NCBI GenBank assembly: GCA_039931865.1
Contig: JBDTRB010000004.1
Coordinates: forward strand, 1-64,000
Direction: 5' to 3'
Length of the DNA: 64,000 bases
Source: JALYUA01 sp039931865
GTDB taxonomy: Bacteria > Acidobacteriota > Thermoanaerobaculia > UBA5066 > Gp7-AA6
A program made the translations under genes and the position numbers. This document shows positions 8,243-16,526 of this stretch, piece after piece; the first letter of the stretch is position 1, and each line of letters begins with the position of its first letter. The notes under the pieces are model-generated. The model did not search any database and had not been told where the DNA came from. It saw nothing but the letters and a program-made list of their open reading frames with translations.

Positions 8243-9384
8243 CCTCCCCGGACGGAGACTCCGCGTCCTCCTCGGGACGGATCCGCCGGATCCTCCACGT
8301 CGACATGGACGCCTTCTACACGTCCGTCGAACAGCGCGACGATCCAGTGCTCAAAGGGCGGCCCGTCGCCGTCGGAGGCAGCCCGGAAAGCCGGGGGGTC
8401 GTCGCCGCGGCGAGCTACGAGGCTCGCGCGTACGGTGTGCGCTCCGCTCTCCCGATGTCGCGCGCCGTCCGGCTCTGCCCGCACCTGGTGATCGTCCGGC
8501 CGGACTTCGCGAAGTACCGCGCGGTTTCCGAGCGCGTCTTCCAGATCTTCCGCGAGGCGACGCCTCTCGTCGAGGGCCTCTCACTCGACGAGGCGTATCT
8601 CGACGTCACCGAGAACGCCTGGGGGATCTCGCTCGGCGTGGACGTCGCGAGGAAGATCAAGGCCCGCATCTGCGAGGAGACGCTTCTCACCGCCTCCGCC
8701 GGCGTGGCGCCGAACAAGTTCCTGGCAAAGATCGCGTCGGGATGGAAGAAGCCTGACGGACTGACTGTGATCGCCCCGGAGCGCGTCGAGGCGTTTCTTC
8801 AGAAGCTGCCGGTGGACGCGCTCTGGGGAGTCGGTCCCGTGACCGCCCGACGTCTCCGGGCGGCCGGGATCGACCGCCTCGTGGACGTGCGCTCGGCATC
8901 GGAAGATGCGCTGCGAACGGCGGTCGGCAGCCTCGGAGACTGGCTTCGGAAGCTGGCCCGCGGTGAAGACGACCGCGCGGTCGAGCCCCACCACGAGCGA
9001 AAGTCGATCGGATCGGAAGAGACCTACGCGCGCGACCTGGTGGAAAAGAAAAAAATCCGGGAGGAGGTCGCACGCCTGGCGGACGCGTCTGCGCGGTTTC
9101 TCGAAAAGAAGGACCTCACCGCGCGGACGGTCGTGCTGAAGTTGCGCTACTCCAATTTCCAGACGGTGACCCGCAGCGAAACCCGCCGGCCCGCGACCCG
9201 ATCGGCAGACGAGATTCGCGAGCGTGCGGTCGCGCTCCTCGAAAAGACCGAAGCCGGGTCGCGCCCGGTCCGGCTCCTCGGAGTCTCTCTGCACAACCTC
9301 GAAAGCGGCGCCGCGCCCTCAGACCCGGAGCAGCCAGCTCTGGAGCTCGCTTCAGATTCTCAGCCTCCGGAGCGCGCTCTGTAG
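8239..9384 (+). CDS. dinB: DNA polymerase IV (Y-family translesion polymerase)
   Basis: It performs error-prone synthesis across damaged DNA. The palm carries the first metal-binding site in HVDMDAFYTSVE (about 19-30) and the second in GLSLDEAYLD (about 113-122). The thumb helix-hairpin-helix WGVGPVTARRLRAAG lies near 195-209, followed by the little-finger domain at about 240-350. Near the C-terminus, QPALEL fits a loose beta-clamp-binding motif (QxxLxF/L). The 381-residue length is normal to slightly long. The start is TTG 8239, overlapping the kinase stop (TTGA), so it is expected to be co-translated with the kinase. No LexA box was recognised upstream; any SOS control would have to act before the E1 gene. 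Confidence 0.92.
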   Translation: MTSPDGDSASSSGRIRRILHVDMDAFYTSVEQRDDPVLKGRPVAVGGSPESRGVVAAASYEARAYGVRSALPMSRAVRLCPHLVIVRPDFAKYRAVSERVFQIFREATPLVEGLSLDEAYLDVTENAWGISLGVDVARKIKARICEETLLTASAGVAPNKFLAKIASGWKKPDGLTVIAPERVEAFLQKLPVDALWGVGPVTARRLRAAGIDRLVDVRSASEDALRTAVGSLGDWLRKLARGEDDRAVEPHHERKSIGSEETYARDLVEKKKIREEVARLADASARFLEKKDLTARTVVLKLRYSNFQTVTRSETRRPATRSADEIRERAVALLEKTEAGSRPVRLLGVSLHNLESGAAPSDPEQPALELASDSQPPERAL

Positions 9385-9545
9385 GCGAGCCAGGCGAACA
9401 GGAGGATCAGCACGAAGAGCGCGATTCTCCCGATCCCCATCATCCGGGTTCCCGCAACGTGCCGGGTCCCTTTGGGTTTCATTCCGGTGACCGCCGCGAT
9501 CACCCCGACGAGGACCGCGAGACCGAGCCACATCAGCCAACTCAA
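9360..9545 (-). CDS. Small two-helix membrane protein, unknown function
   Basis: This 61-residue protein has two hydrophobic stretches, about 3-21 (LMWLGLAVLVGVIAAVTG) and 40-56 (IGRIALFVLILLFAWLAY), joined by a basic loop. The C-terminus is positively charged. It was called because its composition is clearly that of a membrane protein and it fills the space between dinB and the next cluster. The frame opens with TTG 9545; an ATG at residue 5 (9533) is an alternative. Its last 25 bp overlap the 3' end of dinB in convergent orientation. I recognise no family. Confidence 0.5.
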   Translation of the reverse strand: MSWLMWLGLAVLVGVIAAVTGMKPKGTRHVAGTRMMGIGRIALFVLILLFAWLAYRARSGG

Positions 9546-9650
9546 ACGTCGCTCCCGTTCACTTCGTTCACTCCCGCTCCCGCCCCGAGAGCCTCCTCCC
9601 TCCCTTCGGTCGGGAGACCACTCTCGGGGCGAGCTTAACCACCCTTGTGG
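9546..9650. repeat. R2 palindromic element, copy A (core only)
   Basis: It contains the R2 core: CGCCCCGAGAG at about 9580-9590 pairs with CTCTCGGGGCG at about 9612-9622, across the usual inner part rich in CTCCCTCCCTTCGGTCGGG. The outer covarying hairpins of the longer copies are missing. It lies just downstream of the FixH-like gene, where the hairpin could also act as a terminator for the minus-strand cluster. Confidence 0.7.
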
Positions 9651-9677
9651 GTGAATGCCATCTTTTCGTCGGAACCG

Positions 9678-11252
9678 TCAGCGGATCAGGACGTCGAAGA
9701 CACCGGTTCGGACTTCTCCCCCGCTTCTTACCTGGACCCAGAGACGGTACGGGCCTGATTTCGGGAATGCGTAGGGGAAGGAGACTTCGCCTTCGGGTTC
9801 CTCGCGATGCATCGACAAGTGGGCGGCCGGCGAGGGGGACGGGCCGCGGCCGGTCATCTGCTCCAGAGAGGCCATCGAGACTGTTCCCATCGGGTGGAGG
9901 TGGACGAAGACGGAGCCGTCGTCTCTCATGACGGCCGCGTGGGCCATCATTCCCATGTACGGCTCGAGGGGCGCGGGGTGGCCGGCGGAATCGCGCACGA
10001 GAAATCGCAGCGTGAGCTCTCGGTGCGCGAGGATCGGATCGGCGCCGGCGTCCCACGTCATCGAGAGGCGGCCGCCCAGATCGGAAACCGCGGGCGCCCC
10101 GATGACCGGGGGCGCGGACGCCGAGATTCGCGCCGAGTCGTCCGGATCTCCCGGGAGGGTTTGCACCGTAATCGTGGCGGCGGCCGGAGGAACATCCGCT
10201 CGCGCAACCATCGTCTGCGAGACCCCGGTCTCGTCGGTCACGTCCGCGAAGATCGAATATGCGCCGGGCGGAAGAGGCGGAAACGGGGACTCGAACGCGC
10301 GCTCCGTAACCGGTGCGGGGTGCAGGTGCGCGAACGCGTCGAGGCCGGGTTCCCGCATCGCGAAAAGGTGCACGAGCTTGCCGTGATCGGGAACGAGCGG
10401 ACGCCATCCCGGACCTCTCCAGGCCGGATCATCGATGGAGAGCCTGAGGACCCGGCCCGCACCTTCCGGCCGGATGAGGGCCGACGCGCGGTACGGCCGG
10501 AAGACCTGGCGCTGCGACGACCTCCGCAGGCGAGAGGACCAGTGGCTCCCGCCGGCCAGAAGGAGAAGGAAGACGACCGCCGCCGCCATCGTCGTAAAGG
10601 TTGCAGCGCGCCGTTTCGCAACGCTCGGCCTCTGTCCCGCCGGAAGGGTGCTCTGACTCGCCGCCGCAAAGACGATCGCGAGACCTCCCGCGACCAGCAA
10701 CACTGCGAAGGCAAGAACGAGAAAGAGCAGGCCCGGGCCCATCGGCAGGACCCGGGTCGGAAGCGAAGCGACGGGCACCGAAGTCCTCCCCGCGCCCGCG
10801 TCTCCTTCGACCGAGATCTCAATCGAGTACGCGCCTTCTTTCATCAGCCACAGCGCTCCGGAATAGAGCCCCGGCTGTCCCTGGACGGGTTTCGCGACGT
10901 CAGGGGCCGGCGCCCCGGTTGGTCCCGTGTCGAAGGGAACGGGCCGGATCGTCACGCGCCGGACGCCGGTCGACGCCGTTCGGACGGTGATCTCGGCGAG
11001 ACCGGGCACGACGCCCGGCGGCTGGATGGTCACACGCACCGCGTAGGGTCCCGCCGCGCCCGCAAAAAACGTATCGGGACTTCCGACGTGCGCCTGCGCC
11101 GGCGCCGCCAGAAGAAGAGCGAGGACCGCGAGCGCCGCGGCGGCCGCTCTCTTAACGGCGCACCCGAGACAGCCGTTCTCCCAAGAGAAGTCCCACCCCC
11201 GCGGAAAGGACCGACAGTGCCGCCGCGATTGATAGTCCGGCCGCGCTCGCAT
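9678..11252 (-). CDS. FixH/YtkA-like secreted protein with HLHP motifs
   Basis: The mature protein starts after a clear signal peptide ending APAQA-HVGSP. An N-terminal beta domain (AGPYAVRVTIQPPGVVPGLAEITV) resembles the YtkA/FixH fold. One or two membrane helices follow (GPGLLFLVLAFAVLLVAGGLA, then ATFTTMAAAVVFLLLLAG), and then a long outer region with two metal-binding-looking motifs, AFAHLHP and VFVHLHPMGTVSM. Related proteins often sit near cytochrome oxidase or copper genes, so copper handling is a guess. The start is doubtful. The ATG at 11252 overlaps the upstream gene by 101 bp and gives about 34 residues before the signal peptide. No ATG, GTG or TTG lies closer. Confidence 0.65.
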   Translation of the reverse strand: MRARPDYQSRRHCRSFPRGWDFSWENGCLGCAVKRAAAAALAVLALLLAAPAQAHVGSPDTFFAGAAGPYAVRVTIQPPGVVPGLAEITVRTASTGVRRVTIRPVPFDTGPTGAPAPDVAKPVQGQPGLYSGALWLMKEGAYSIEISVEGDAGAGRTSVPVASLPTRVLPMGPGLLFLVLAFAVLLVAGGLAIVFAAASQSTLPAGQRPSVAKRRAATFTTMAAAVVFLLLLAGGSHWSSRLRRSSQRQVFRPYRASALIRPEGAGRVLRLSIDDPAWRGPGWRPLVPDHGKLVHLFAMREPGLDAFAHLHPAPVTERAFESPFPPLPPGAYSIFADVTDETGVSQTMVARADVPPAAATITVQTLPGDPDDSARISASAPPVIGAPAVSDLGGRLSMTWDAGADPILAHRELTLRFLVRDSAGHPAPLEPYMGMMAHAAVMRDDGSVFVHLHPMGTVSMASLEQMTGRGPSPSPAAHLSMHREEPEGEVSFPYAFPKSGPYRLWVQVRSGGEVRTGVFDVLIR

Positions 11253-12318
11253 GGTTCGCGGCGCCCTCGGCGAATTTGTATCGCCACGCGGCGTCCGGAT
11301 GAAAGTAGTACGACCAGTAGCGGTCACCGAGGAAGAAACCGTTCCGCGCCGAGGGCGTCATCTGAAAAGACCCGAACGGCCACTGAACGCCCAGAAAAAC
11401 CAGGAAGAAGGCGAGCCCGGCAAGAAGCGCGAGCGGGAGGGGGCGGCGGCGGTTCGCACGCGAGACGAGCAATAGCAGGTCGATGGCCATCGCCGGGAAC
11501 ACGAGAAGCAAGGGAAAACAGAAGGGGACCATCCGGGTGATCGGGTTGTAGATCGGCGCGAGACGCGGTTCGGCCGGAAAGAGCGGAAGGATCCAGTTCA
11601 TTCCGGCGAAGAGGGCCATGTACACGGCCGCCGCCGCCGTCGCCGCCCACCGCGTCCGTCCGGCCCTTCCGATGGCGACCAGAAAGGCGGGGAAAACCAG
11701 ACCGGTGACCGCGTAAAACAGCCAACCGTGCTGATGCAGGGGGAACGTGTACTCCACCAGGAACGTCGCGGCGAGCGTCACCAGAATCCCCGACGCATAT
11801 AGGTAGAGCGCGGCGCTGCGGATCGCGGGTGCTTCCGCTCCGTTCTGGCGGGCGAGTGCCAGGAGCATCGCTCCGAGCGCAACCGTCACCATGCCCGCGG
11901 CGAGAACCGTGTGCGGCGGAGAGATCACCTTCACGTCGAGCCCGTACGCGTTGTGCCACCAGTCGTCGAACGGGGCGGAGGCGGCCATCGCCGCCGAGCC
12001 CCACGCGAGCACCCAGGCGCCGAGAGGTCCGTAGAGCCGTCCGATCCGGACGCTCGCGGCGCGGGCACGCGGATCGGCGAACGTGGCGTTCCAGACGAGC
12101 GCCGCCGCGGAGAGGCCGGCGAGAACGCCGCCTGCGTAGATCGCCAGGTGCGCGGGCGTCCAGAACGTGTCGCGCCCGATCGAACGGTGCCAGGAGATGT
12201 CCCAGAGAATTCCGACGACGATGCTCGTCGAGGCGAGCACCGCGGCCCGGACCGCCCCGGTGAAGACCCGCCGCTCCGGTACGGCGCGGGCGTCGAGAAC
12301 GGATGACGCGGTGGACAT
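11152..12318 (-). CDS. Polytopic membrane protein (about ten helices), unknown function
   Basis: This 388-residue protein is almost entirely hydrophobic, with about ten membrane helices. Conserved-looking polar residues sit near the membrane in WDISWHRSIGRDTF, PFDDWWHNAYGLDV and SPPHTVLAAG, so His/Asp/Trp clusters may line a site. The C-terminal loop GDRYWSYYFHPDAAWRYKFA is exposed before the last helix. ATG 12318 is chosen because it directly precedes the soluble N-terminus and first helix; the open frame upstream overlaps the permease gene and is not protein-like. It lies 17 bp after the TauE/SafE gene and overlaps the start of the FixH-like gene, suggesting one operon. I do not recognise a named family. 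Confidence 0.75.
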   Translation of the reverse strand: MSTASSVLDARAVPERRVFTGAVRAAVLASTSIVVGILWDISWHRSIGRDTFWTPAHLAIYAGGVLAGLSAAALVWNATFADPRARAASVRIGRLYGPLGAWVLAWGSAAMAASAPFDDWWHNAYGLDVKVISPPHTVLAAGMVTVALGAMLLALARQNGAEAPAIRSAALYLYASGILVTLAATFLVEYTFPLHQHGWLFYAVTGLVFPAFLVAIGRAGRTRWAATAAAAVYMALFAGMNWILPLFPAEPRLAPIYNPITRMVPFCFPLLLVFPAMAIDLLLLVSRANRRRPLPLALLAGLAFFLVFLGVQWPFGSFQMTPSARNGFFLGDRYWSYYFHPDAAWRYKFAEGAANHASAAGLSIAAALSVLSAGVGLLLGERLSRVRR

Positions 12319-12335
12319 TCCGTTCGGCTCCGGGC

Positions 12336-13109
12336 TCAGCGCCCGAAGCTCTGATAGAGGAGCAGACCCGCGACGAGGAAACCGATCACGATTACGGCGG
12401 TCCGCGCGCGGTCCTGTCCGATCTTCCGCGCGAAGCGGGCGCCGGCGTAGCCGCCGAGGATCGATCCGGCGACCATCACCAGGGCGGCGCGCCACTCGAC
12501 GGCGCCGCGCAGGATGAAGTACGCCGCGGCGATGCCGTTGATACACATCGCGAAGAAGTTCTTGAGGCCGTTGGACGCGTGGATGTCGGACAGGCCGAGA
12601 AAGCCCAGGACGGCGAGCATCAGGATGCCGATTCCGGCGCCGAAGTAGCCGCCGTAGACCCCCACCGCGAATTGAAAGGGGATCGCGACCGCCAGCCGTC
12701 CGGGCGTCCGGCCGGGAGAAGTGCCGGACGTTCCGGCCCACCGCGCCACTGCGCCGCGGAGCATGAAGAGGAGGGTCGCGAAGAGGATCAGGAAGGGCGC
12801 CAGGTGCTGAAACGCGCGAGGCGGGGTGACGAGCAGCAACGCCGCCCCGGCGGCTCCCCCGACCAGACTGGGCAGGAAAAGGGTCGTCAGCCAGCCCCGG
12901 TGCTCGAGCACCTCGCGCCGGTACCCGAACAGGCTCGAAGCCGCCCCCGGAAGAAGCGCGACGGTCGAGGTCGCGTTTGCGATGATCGGAGACAGGCCGA
13001 GCCAGAGAAGGGTCGGGTAGGTCAGGATCGTGCCTCCGCCCGCCATGGCATTCATCACGCCCGCTGCGGCGGACGAGGCGACGAGGGCGGCAATCTGGAG
13101 GGGGGTCAC
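12336..13109 (-). CDS. TauE/SafE-family membrane permease
   Basis: This is a 257-residue transporter of the TauE/SafE (DUF81) family, whose members export sulfite, sulfoacetate or other small anions. The first repeat begins with the typical AAAGVMNAMAGGGTILTYPTL, and the second has GVYGGYFGAGIGILMLAVLG near residue 150. About eight membrane helices are expected. The start is GTG 13109. It is the first gene of a minus-strand cluster with the ten-helix protein and the FixH-like protein. The substrate is unknown; in such a cluster sulfur-species or metal-related export are both possible. Confidence 0.88.
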   Translation of the reverse strand: MTPLQIAALVASSAAAGVMNAMAGGGTILTYPTLLWLGLSPIIANATSTVALLPGAASSLFGYRREVLEHRGWLTTLFLPSLVGGAAGAALLLVTPPRAFQHLAPFLILFATLLFMLRGAVARWAGTSGTSPGRTPGRLAVAIPFQFAVGVYGGYFGAGIGILMLAVLGFLGLSDIHASNGLKNFFAMCINGIAAAYFILRGAVEWRAALVMVAGSILGGYAGARFARKIGQDRARTAVIVIGFLVAGLLLYQSFGR

Positions 13110-13234
13110 TTCGTCACGCCGCGCGGAATTGTAGACCCCGGAATCGCCCTTGTCCCGCGCGCGGGGCGAACAGGGACCGCGCCGCGGAAAACATCGCGCC
13201 TGCTAACGTTCAGGAAGCCGACGAAGGGAGAACC

Positions 13235-13897
13235 GTGACCATGCCCCGGAACGCCCGAGCCCTGCGGGCCGTCCTCTTCGACTGGGACGGGACGCTTCTC
13301 GATTCCGCGGACGCGAGCTTCCGGTGCTATCAGCGCCTGTTTACGCCGTTCGGGATCGACTTCACGCAGGAGGTGTTTGCCCGCACCTATGCCCCGGACT
13401 GGTACCGGACTTACGAAGGCATCGGCCTGCCTCGCGAGCGCTGGCCCGAAGCCGACGCGCGGTGGCTCGAGATCTACGCGGAGGAATCCTGCGCTCTGCG
13501 CCCCGGAACGGCGGAGGCGCTCGCTCGGATCGGGTCGGCGGGTGTGCTCGCCGGGCTCGTGACGAGCGGGAGCCGCGCGCGCGTCGAAACGGAGCTATCG
13601 AGGCTCGGCATCTCGGCGGCGTTTTCGACGGTCGTGTGCGGCGAGGACGCGAGGCAGAAGAAGCCGAACCCCGAAGCGCTACGAACCGCGCTCACCTGGC
13701 TGCGGATTCCAGCAGCGGAGGCCGCGTACGTGGGCGACAGTCCCGAGGACATCGAGATGGCGCGCGCCGCGGGAGTGTTCGCGGTCGGTCTGGAGGGGGG
13801 ATTTCCCAACGCCGAGGCGCTCATGAGGTCGGAGCCGGACGCCCTGGCGGGCGATCTGACGGAGGCCGTGGACATCGTCCTGGCGCGATCGGAGTAG
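13235..13897 (+). CDS. HAD-superfamily phosphatase (PGP/beta-PGM-like)
   Basis: This Mg-dependent hydrolase forms a phospho-aspartate intermediate. Motif I is FDWDGTLLDS at residues 13-22, with the nucleophile first. Motif II is LVTSGSR near 109, motif III the KKPNPE lysine near 143, and motif IV VGDSPEDIEMARAAG near 168. A helical cap lies between motifs I and II, as in phosphoglycolate phosphatase and beta-phosphoglucomutase. The 220-residue length fits. AAGGGAG ends at 13230, so either GTG 13235 or ATG 13241 could be the start. It is a single gene facing citrate synthase tail to tail. The substrate cannot be assigned. Confidence 0.85.
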   Translation: MTMPRNARALRAVLFDWDGTLLDSADASFRCYQRLFTPFGIDFTQEVFARTYAPDWYRTYEGIGLPRERWPEADARWLEIYAEESCALRPGTAEALARIGSAGVLAGLVTSGSRARVETELSRLGISAAFSTVVCGEDARQKKPNPEALRTALTWLRIPAAEAAYVGDSPEDIEMARAAGVFAVGLEGGFPNAEALMRSEPDALAGDLTEAVDIVLARSE

Positions 13898-14000
13898 AGG
13901 GGTTGACCACGTGTCACGGGAGATCCGCTTCGCCCCCCGCCTTGCGCCTCCGGATCCTTGCCGGTTGACGAGGACGGTAAGGGTCACTCCCGCCTCGTTC

Positions 14001-14111
14001 GATTCCCGATTTTCGATTTTCGATTCCCGATTTCCGATTCCCGATTCCCGATTCCCCAAATCAGTTGACCGCGGAGTACCGCGGCCGTCTCGCTCCCCTT
14101 GGTCGCTCGGC
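14001..14111. repeat. R1 element, copy a: GATTCCC array plus CCGCGG hairpin
   Basis: Positions 14001-14056 are an imperfect array of GATTCCC/GATTTTC units. Positions 14063-14111 hold the R1 core GTTGACCGCGGAGTACCGCG, with stem CCGCGG-AGTA-CCGCGG, running to the citrate synthase stop codon. It lies between the convergent HAD and gltA genes. The rest of 13898-14000 shows nothing recognisable. Confidence 0.8.
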
Positions 14112-15452
14112 TCAGCGAGACTCGATCGGCACGAAGTTTCGCTCCTGAGCTCCCGTGTAGATCTGGCGCGGGCGCGCGATCTTCTGTTCGGGATCTCCGA
14201 GCATCTCCTGCCACTGGGCGAGCCAGCCTGACACGCGGGGAATGGCGAACAGCACCGTAAAGGCGGCGGTCGGGATCCCGATCGCTTCGTAAATCAGGCC
14301 GGAGTAGAAATCGACGTTCGGGTACAGCCGGCGTTTGATGAAGTACTCCTCCTGGAGTGCGATCTTTTCGAGCTCGAGCGCGACGTCCAGCAGCGGGTTC
14401 CTGCGGGTGACCTGGAACACTTCATCGGCCACCTTCTTGATGATTGTCGCGCGCGGGTCGAAGTTCTTGTAGACCCGGTGGCCGAACCCCATCAGCCTCT
14501 TCTCCCCCTTGCCGGACTTCACCTCTTCGATGAACGCCGGGATATTGGAGACGGAGCCGATCTCCTGGAGCATCTTCAGAACTTCTTCGTTCGCGCCGCC
14601 ATGCAGGGGACCGTAGAGCGCCGCGGCGGCGCCGGCGACCGCCGAGTACGGGTCGGTGTGCGAGGAGCCGATTCCGCGCATGACGTGAGTTCCGCAGTTC
14701 TGCTCGTGGTCCGCATGGAGGATGAAGAGGACGTCGAGCGCCCTCACCAGCACGGGGTCCGGCCGCCAGCTCGAGGCCGGGATCCGGAACAGCATGTTCA
14801 AGAAGTTCTCCGTGTACGAGAAATCATTGTCCGGATAGACGTAAGGCATGCCCATGCTGTGGCGATACGCGAATGCGGCGAGAGTGGGCATCTTGGCGAT
14901 GAGCCGGTGGATCTGCTTCGTCCGGCCGTTTGAACTGTGGATGTCCCGGGCACCCGGATAGAACGTCGACATGGCGCCGACCGTCGCGATCAGCATTCCC
15001 ATGGGATGCGCGTCGTGGTTGAACCCGTCCATGAACGTCTTGAGGCTCTCGTGGATCATCGTGTGGAACGTGATGTTGTGAACCCACTCGTCGTACTGCG
15101 CGCGGCCGGGGAGCTCGCCGTGGAGGAGCAGGTACGCCACCTCGAGGTAATTGGACCGCTCGGCCAGTTGCTCGATCGGGTACCCGCGGTACCGGAGGAT
15201 CCCGCGGTCGCCGTCGATGAACGTGATCTCGCTGCGGCAGCTCGCCGTGTTCATGAAGGCGGGGTCGTAGGACATGAGACCGAAGTCGTCCGGTCCCGTC
15301 TTGATCTGGCGCAGGTCGATGGCGCGGATAGTGCCGTCGGTCACCGGAAGGTCGTAGGACTTCCCGGTCCGGTGGTCCACGACCGTCACGGCGTCGCGGC
15401 GCTCTCCGCGGGTCTGCGTGTTTTTCTCTTCGACAGTCGGCGTCGCGGGCAT
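14112..15452 (-). CDS. gltA: Citrate synthase (type II)
   Basis: It condenses acetyl-CoA and oxaloacetate to citrate, the entry step of the TCA cycle. The 446-residue chain has the three catalytic residues: His in PLHGGANEEV (about 285), His in GFGHRVYKN (about 324) and Asp in YPNVDFYSG (about 379). The N-terminal beta domain (FGLMSYDPAFMNTASCRSEI) is the one found in hexameric, Gram-negative-type enzymes, which are usually NADH-sensitive. The ATG at 15452 has a perfect AAGGAG site 8 bases before it. The downstream end abuts an R1 repeat. A TATAAT hexamer lies about 42 bp upstream of the start. Confidence 0.97.
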   Translation of the reverse strand: MPATPTVEEKNTQTRGERRDAVTVVDHRTGKSYDLPVTDGTIRAIDLRQIKTGPDDFGLMSYDPAFMNTASCRSEITFIDGDRGILRYRGYPIEQLAERSNYLEVAYLLLHGELPGRAQYDEWVHNITFHTMIHESLKTFMDGFNHDAHPMGMLIATVGAMSTFYPGARDIHSSNGRTKQIHRLIAKMPTLAAFAYRHSMGMPYVYPDNDFSYTENFLNMLFRIPASSWRPDPVLVRALDVLFILHADHEQNCGTHVMRGIGSSHTDPYSAVAGAAAALYGPLHGGANEEVLKMLQEIGSVSNIPAFIEEVKSGKGEKRLMGFGHRVYKNFDPRATIIKKVADEVFQVTRRNPLLDVALELEKIALQEEYFIKRRLYPNVDFYSGLIYEAIGIPTAAFTVLFAIPRVSGWLAQWQEMLGDPEQKIARPRQIYTGAQERNFVPIESR

Positions 15453-15493
15453 CGGGAACTCCTTCGCTTCCGACAGGGCTCTCGGAGGCGATC

Positions 15494-15499
15494 ATTATA
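15494..15499 (-). promoter_or_regulatory. Candidate -10 box for gltA
   Basis: On the minus strand TATAAT occurs about 42 bases before the gltA start codon, which would leave a 5' leader of about 35 bases. No convincing -35 hexamer was found at the usual spacing. This site lies in the divergent region between gltA and the thioesterase gene. Confidence 0.4.
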
Positions 15500-15646
15500 T
15501 GGACCGCTCCCCCGGCTTTCTTGAGCGAGAATCGCGCCGATGTCGAGCTTCGGGCACACCGCGGCAGGCCGGGCTCTACCGAGGCACAAGGAAAGCCGCT
15601 GATACGCTCGAGACGTGAACGCAATCGAATGGCTCGAGAGGTTCTG

Positions 15647-16105
15647 ATGCAAAGCCTGCAGGAGACCTGGGCCCCCGAGAATCGATGCTTCGGCTGCGGG
15701 CCGGCGAACGACAAAGGTCTGCGGATTCGAAGCTTCGTCGAAGGCGACGAGGTGGTCTGCGACTGGCGGCCGGAGCCCCACCATCAGGCCTTCGAGGGCG
15801 TGTTGAACGGAGGAATCTGCGGGGCGCTCCTCGATTGCCACAGCAACTGGGCGGCGACCTATCATCTCCAGCAGAAGTCCGGCTCGCCGACGCCGCCGTG
15901 CACCGTCACCGCGGATTTTCATGTCGTGCTGAAGCGTCCCACTCCGATGGACGCGCCACTCCGGCTGCGCGCGCGGGTCGTCGATTCCTCCACCGATCGA
16001 GCCACCGTCGAAGCGACCCTGGAGGCCAACGGCAAGATCACGGCGACGTGCCGCGGGACTTTCGTCGCCGTGGGAGAGGGACATCCGGCTTTTCATCGGT
16101 GGTAG
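15647..16105 (+). CDS. Hotdog-fold thioesterase (PaaI / 4HBT superfamily)
   Basis: The protein is about 152 residues and has the hotdog-fold signature. The N-terminal NRCFGCGPANDKGLRIRSF segment is typical of a PaaI-like subgroup, and the central HHQAFEGVLNGGICGALLDC segment carries the HxxFxGxxNGG active-site pattern with a following acidic residue. Such enzymes hydrolyse acyl-CoA thioesters. The ATG at 15647 is preferred because GAGAGG lies 6 bases upstream; the ATG at 15629 has no such site. It is divergent from gltA and followed by repeats. Acyl group specificity is unknown. Confidence 0.85.
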   Translation: MQSLQETWAPENRCFGCGPANDKGLRIRSFVEGDEVVCDWRPEPHHQAFEGVLNGGICGALLDCHSNWAATYHLQQKSGSPTPPCTVTADFHVVLKRPTPMDAPLRLRARVVDSSTDRATVEATLEANGKITATCRGTFVAVGEGHPAFHRW

Positions 16106-16526
16106 CCGGAGTCGGGAGCCGGGCGACCAGCGGGAGCGAGACGGCCGCGGTACTCCGCGGTCAACTCGTTCGGGGGCCGAGAATCGGAAATCGGAAGTCG
16201 AGAATCGGAAGCCGAGCGACCAACGGGAGCGAACGGCCGCGGTACTCGCGCGGTCAACTGGTTTGAGAATCGAAGGGAATACGGAACAACCGCGGCTTAC
16301 GTTTCAATTCACGGCCGCCGATCTCAATTTCTCCGTTGCTCCAAACGCCCGAGCCTTTTGAGGCGTAAACCAGACGTGCTGAAATTCGTTCGCCGGCTGA
16401 CCCTTCTTCTCGTGGCACTCGCGCTTCTCGCGGCGCTCGGATAGTTCCGACCCGGCCCGTTCGTTCCCGCGGCCGTCTCGCTCCCGATCGGTCGCTCGAT
16501 TCCCGATTACCAATCCCTCGCTCTTT
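16106..16526. repeat. Gene-free spacer with three R1 copies
   Basis: This 421-bp gap between convergent genes carries R1 core copies at about 16117-16169 (CCGCGG-TACT-CCGCGG hairpin) and 16210-16260. There is also a shortened inverted copy at about 16462-16500. A degenerate GAATCGGAA array lies at 16178-16210. Between 16270 and 16440 I see only a 22-codon hydrophobic frame (16376-16444), not strong enough to call a gene. Confidence 0.75.

Noticed and set aside
9807..11540. 577-codon open frame on the plus strand opposite the FixH-like and ten-helix genes
   Set aside because: Its product is Arg/Gly-rich without any domain and lies fully antisense to two well-supported genes. High GC content produces such frames.
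13991..14012. GTTCGATTCCCG, resembling a tRNA T-loop
   Set aside because: It is part of the GATTCCC array. No acceptor stem, D-arm or anticodon arm can be formed around it.
16376..16444. 22-codon hydrophobic frame (GTG start) between R1 copies
   Set aside because: It looks like a short membrane peptide, but has no ribosome site or other support. It is mentioned only within the spacer entry.
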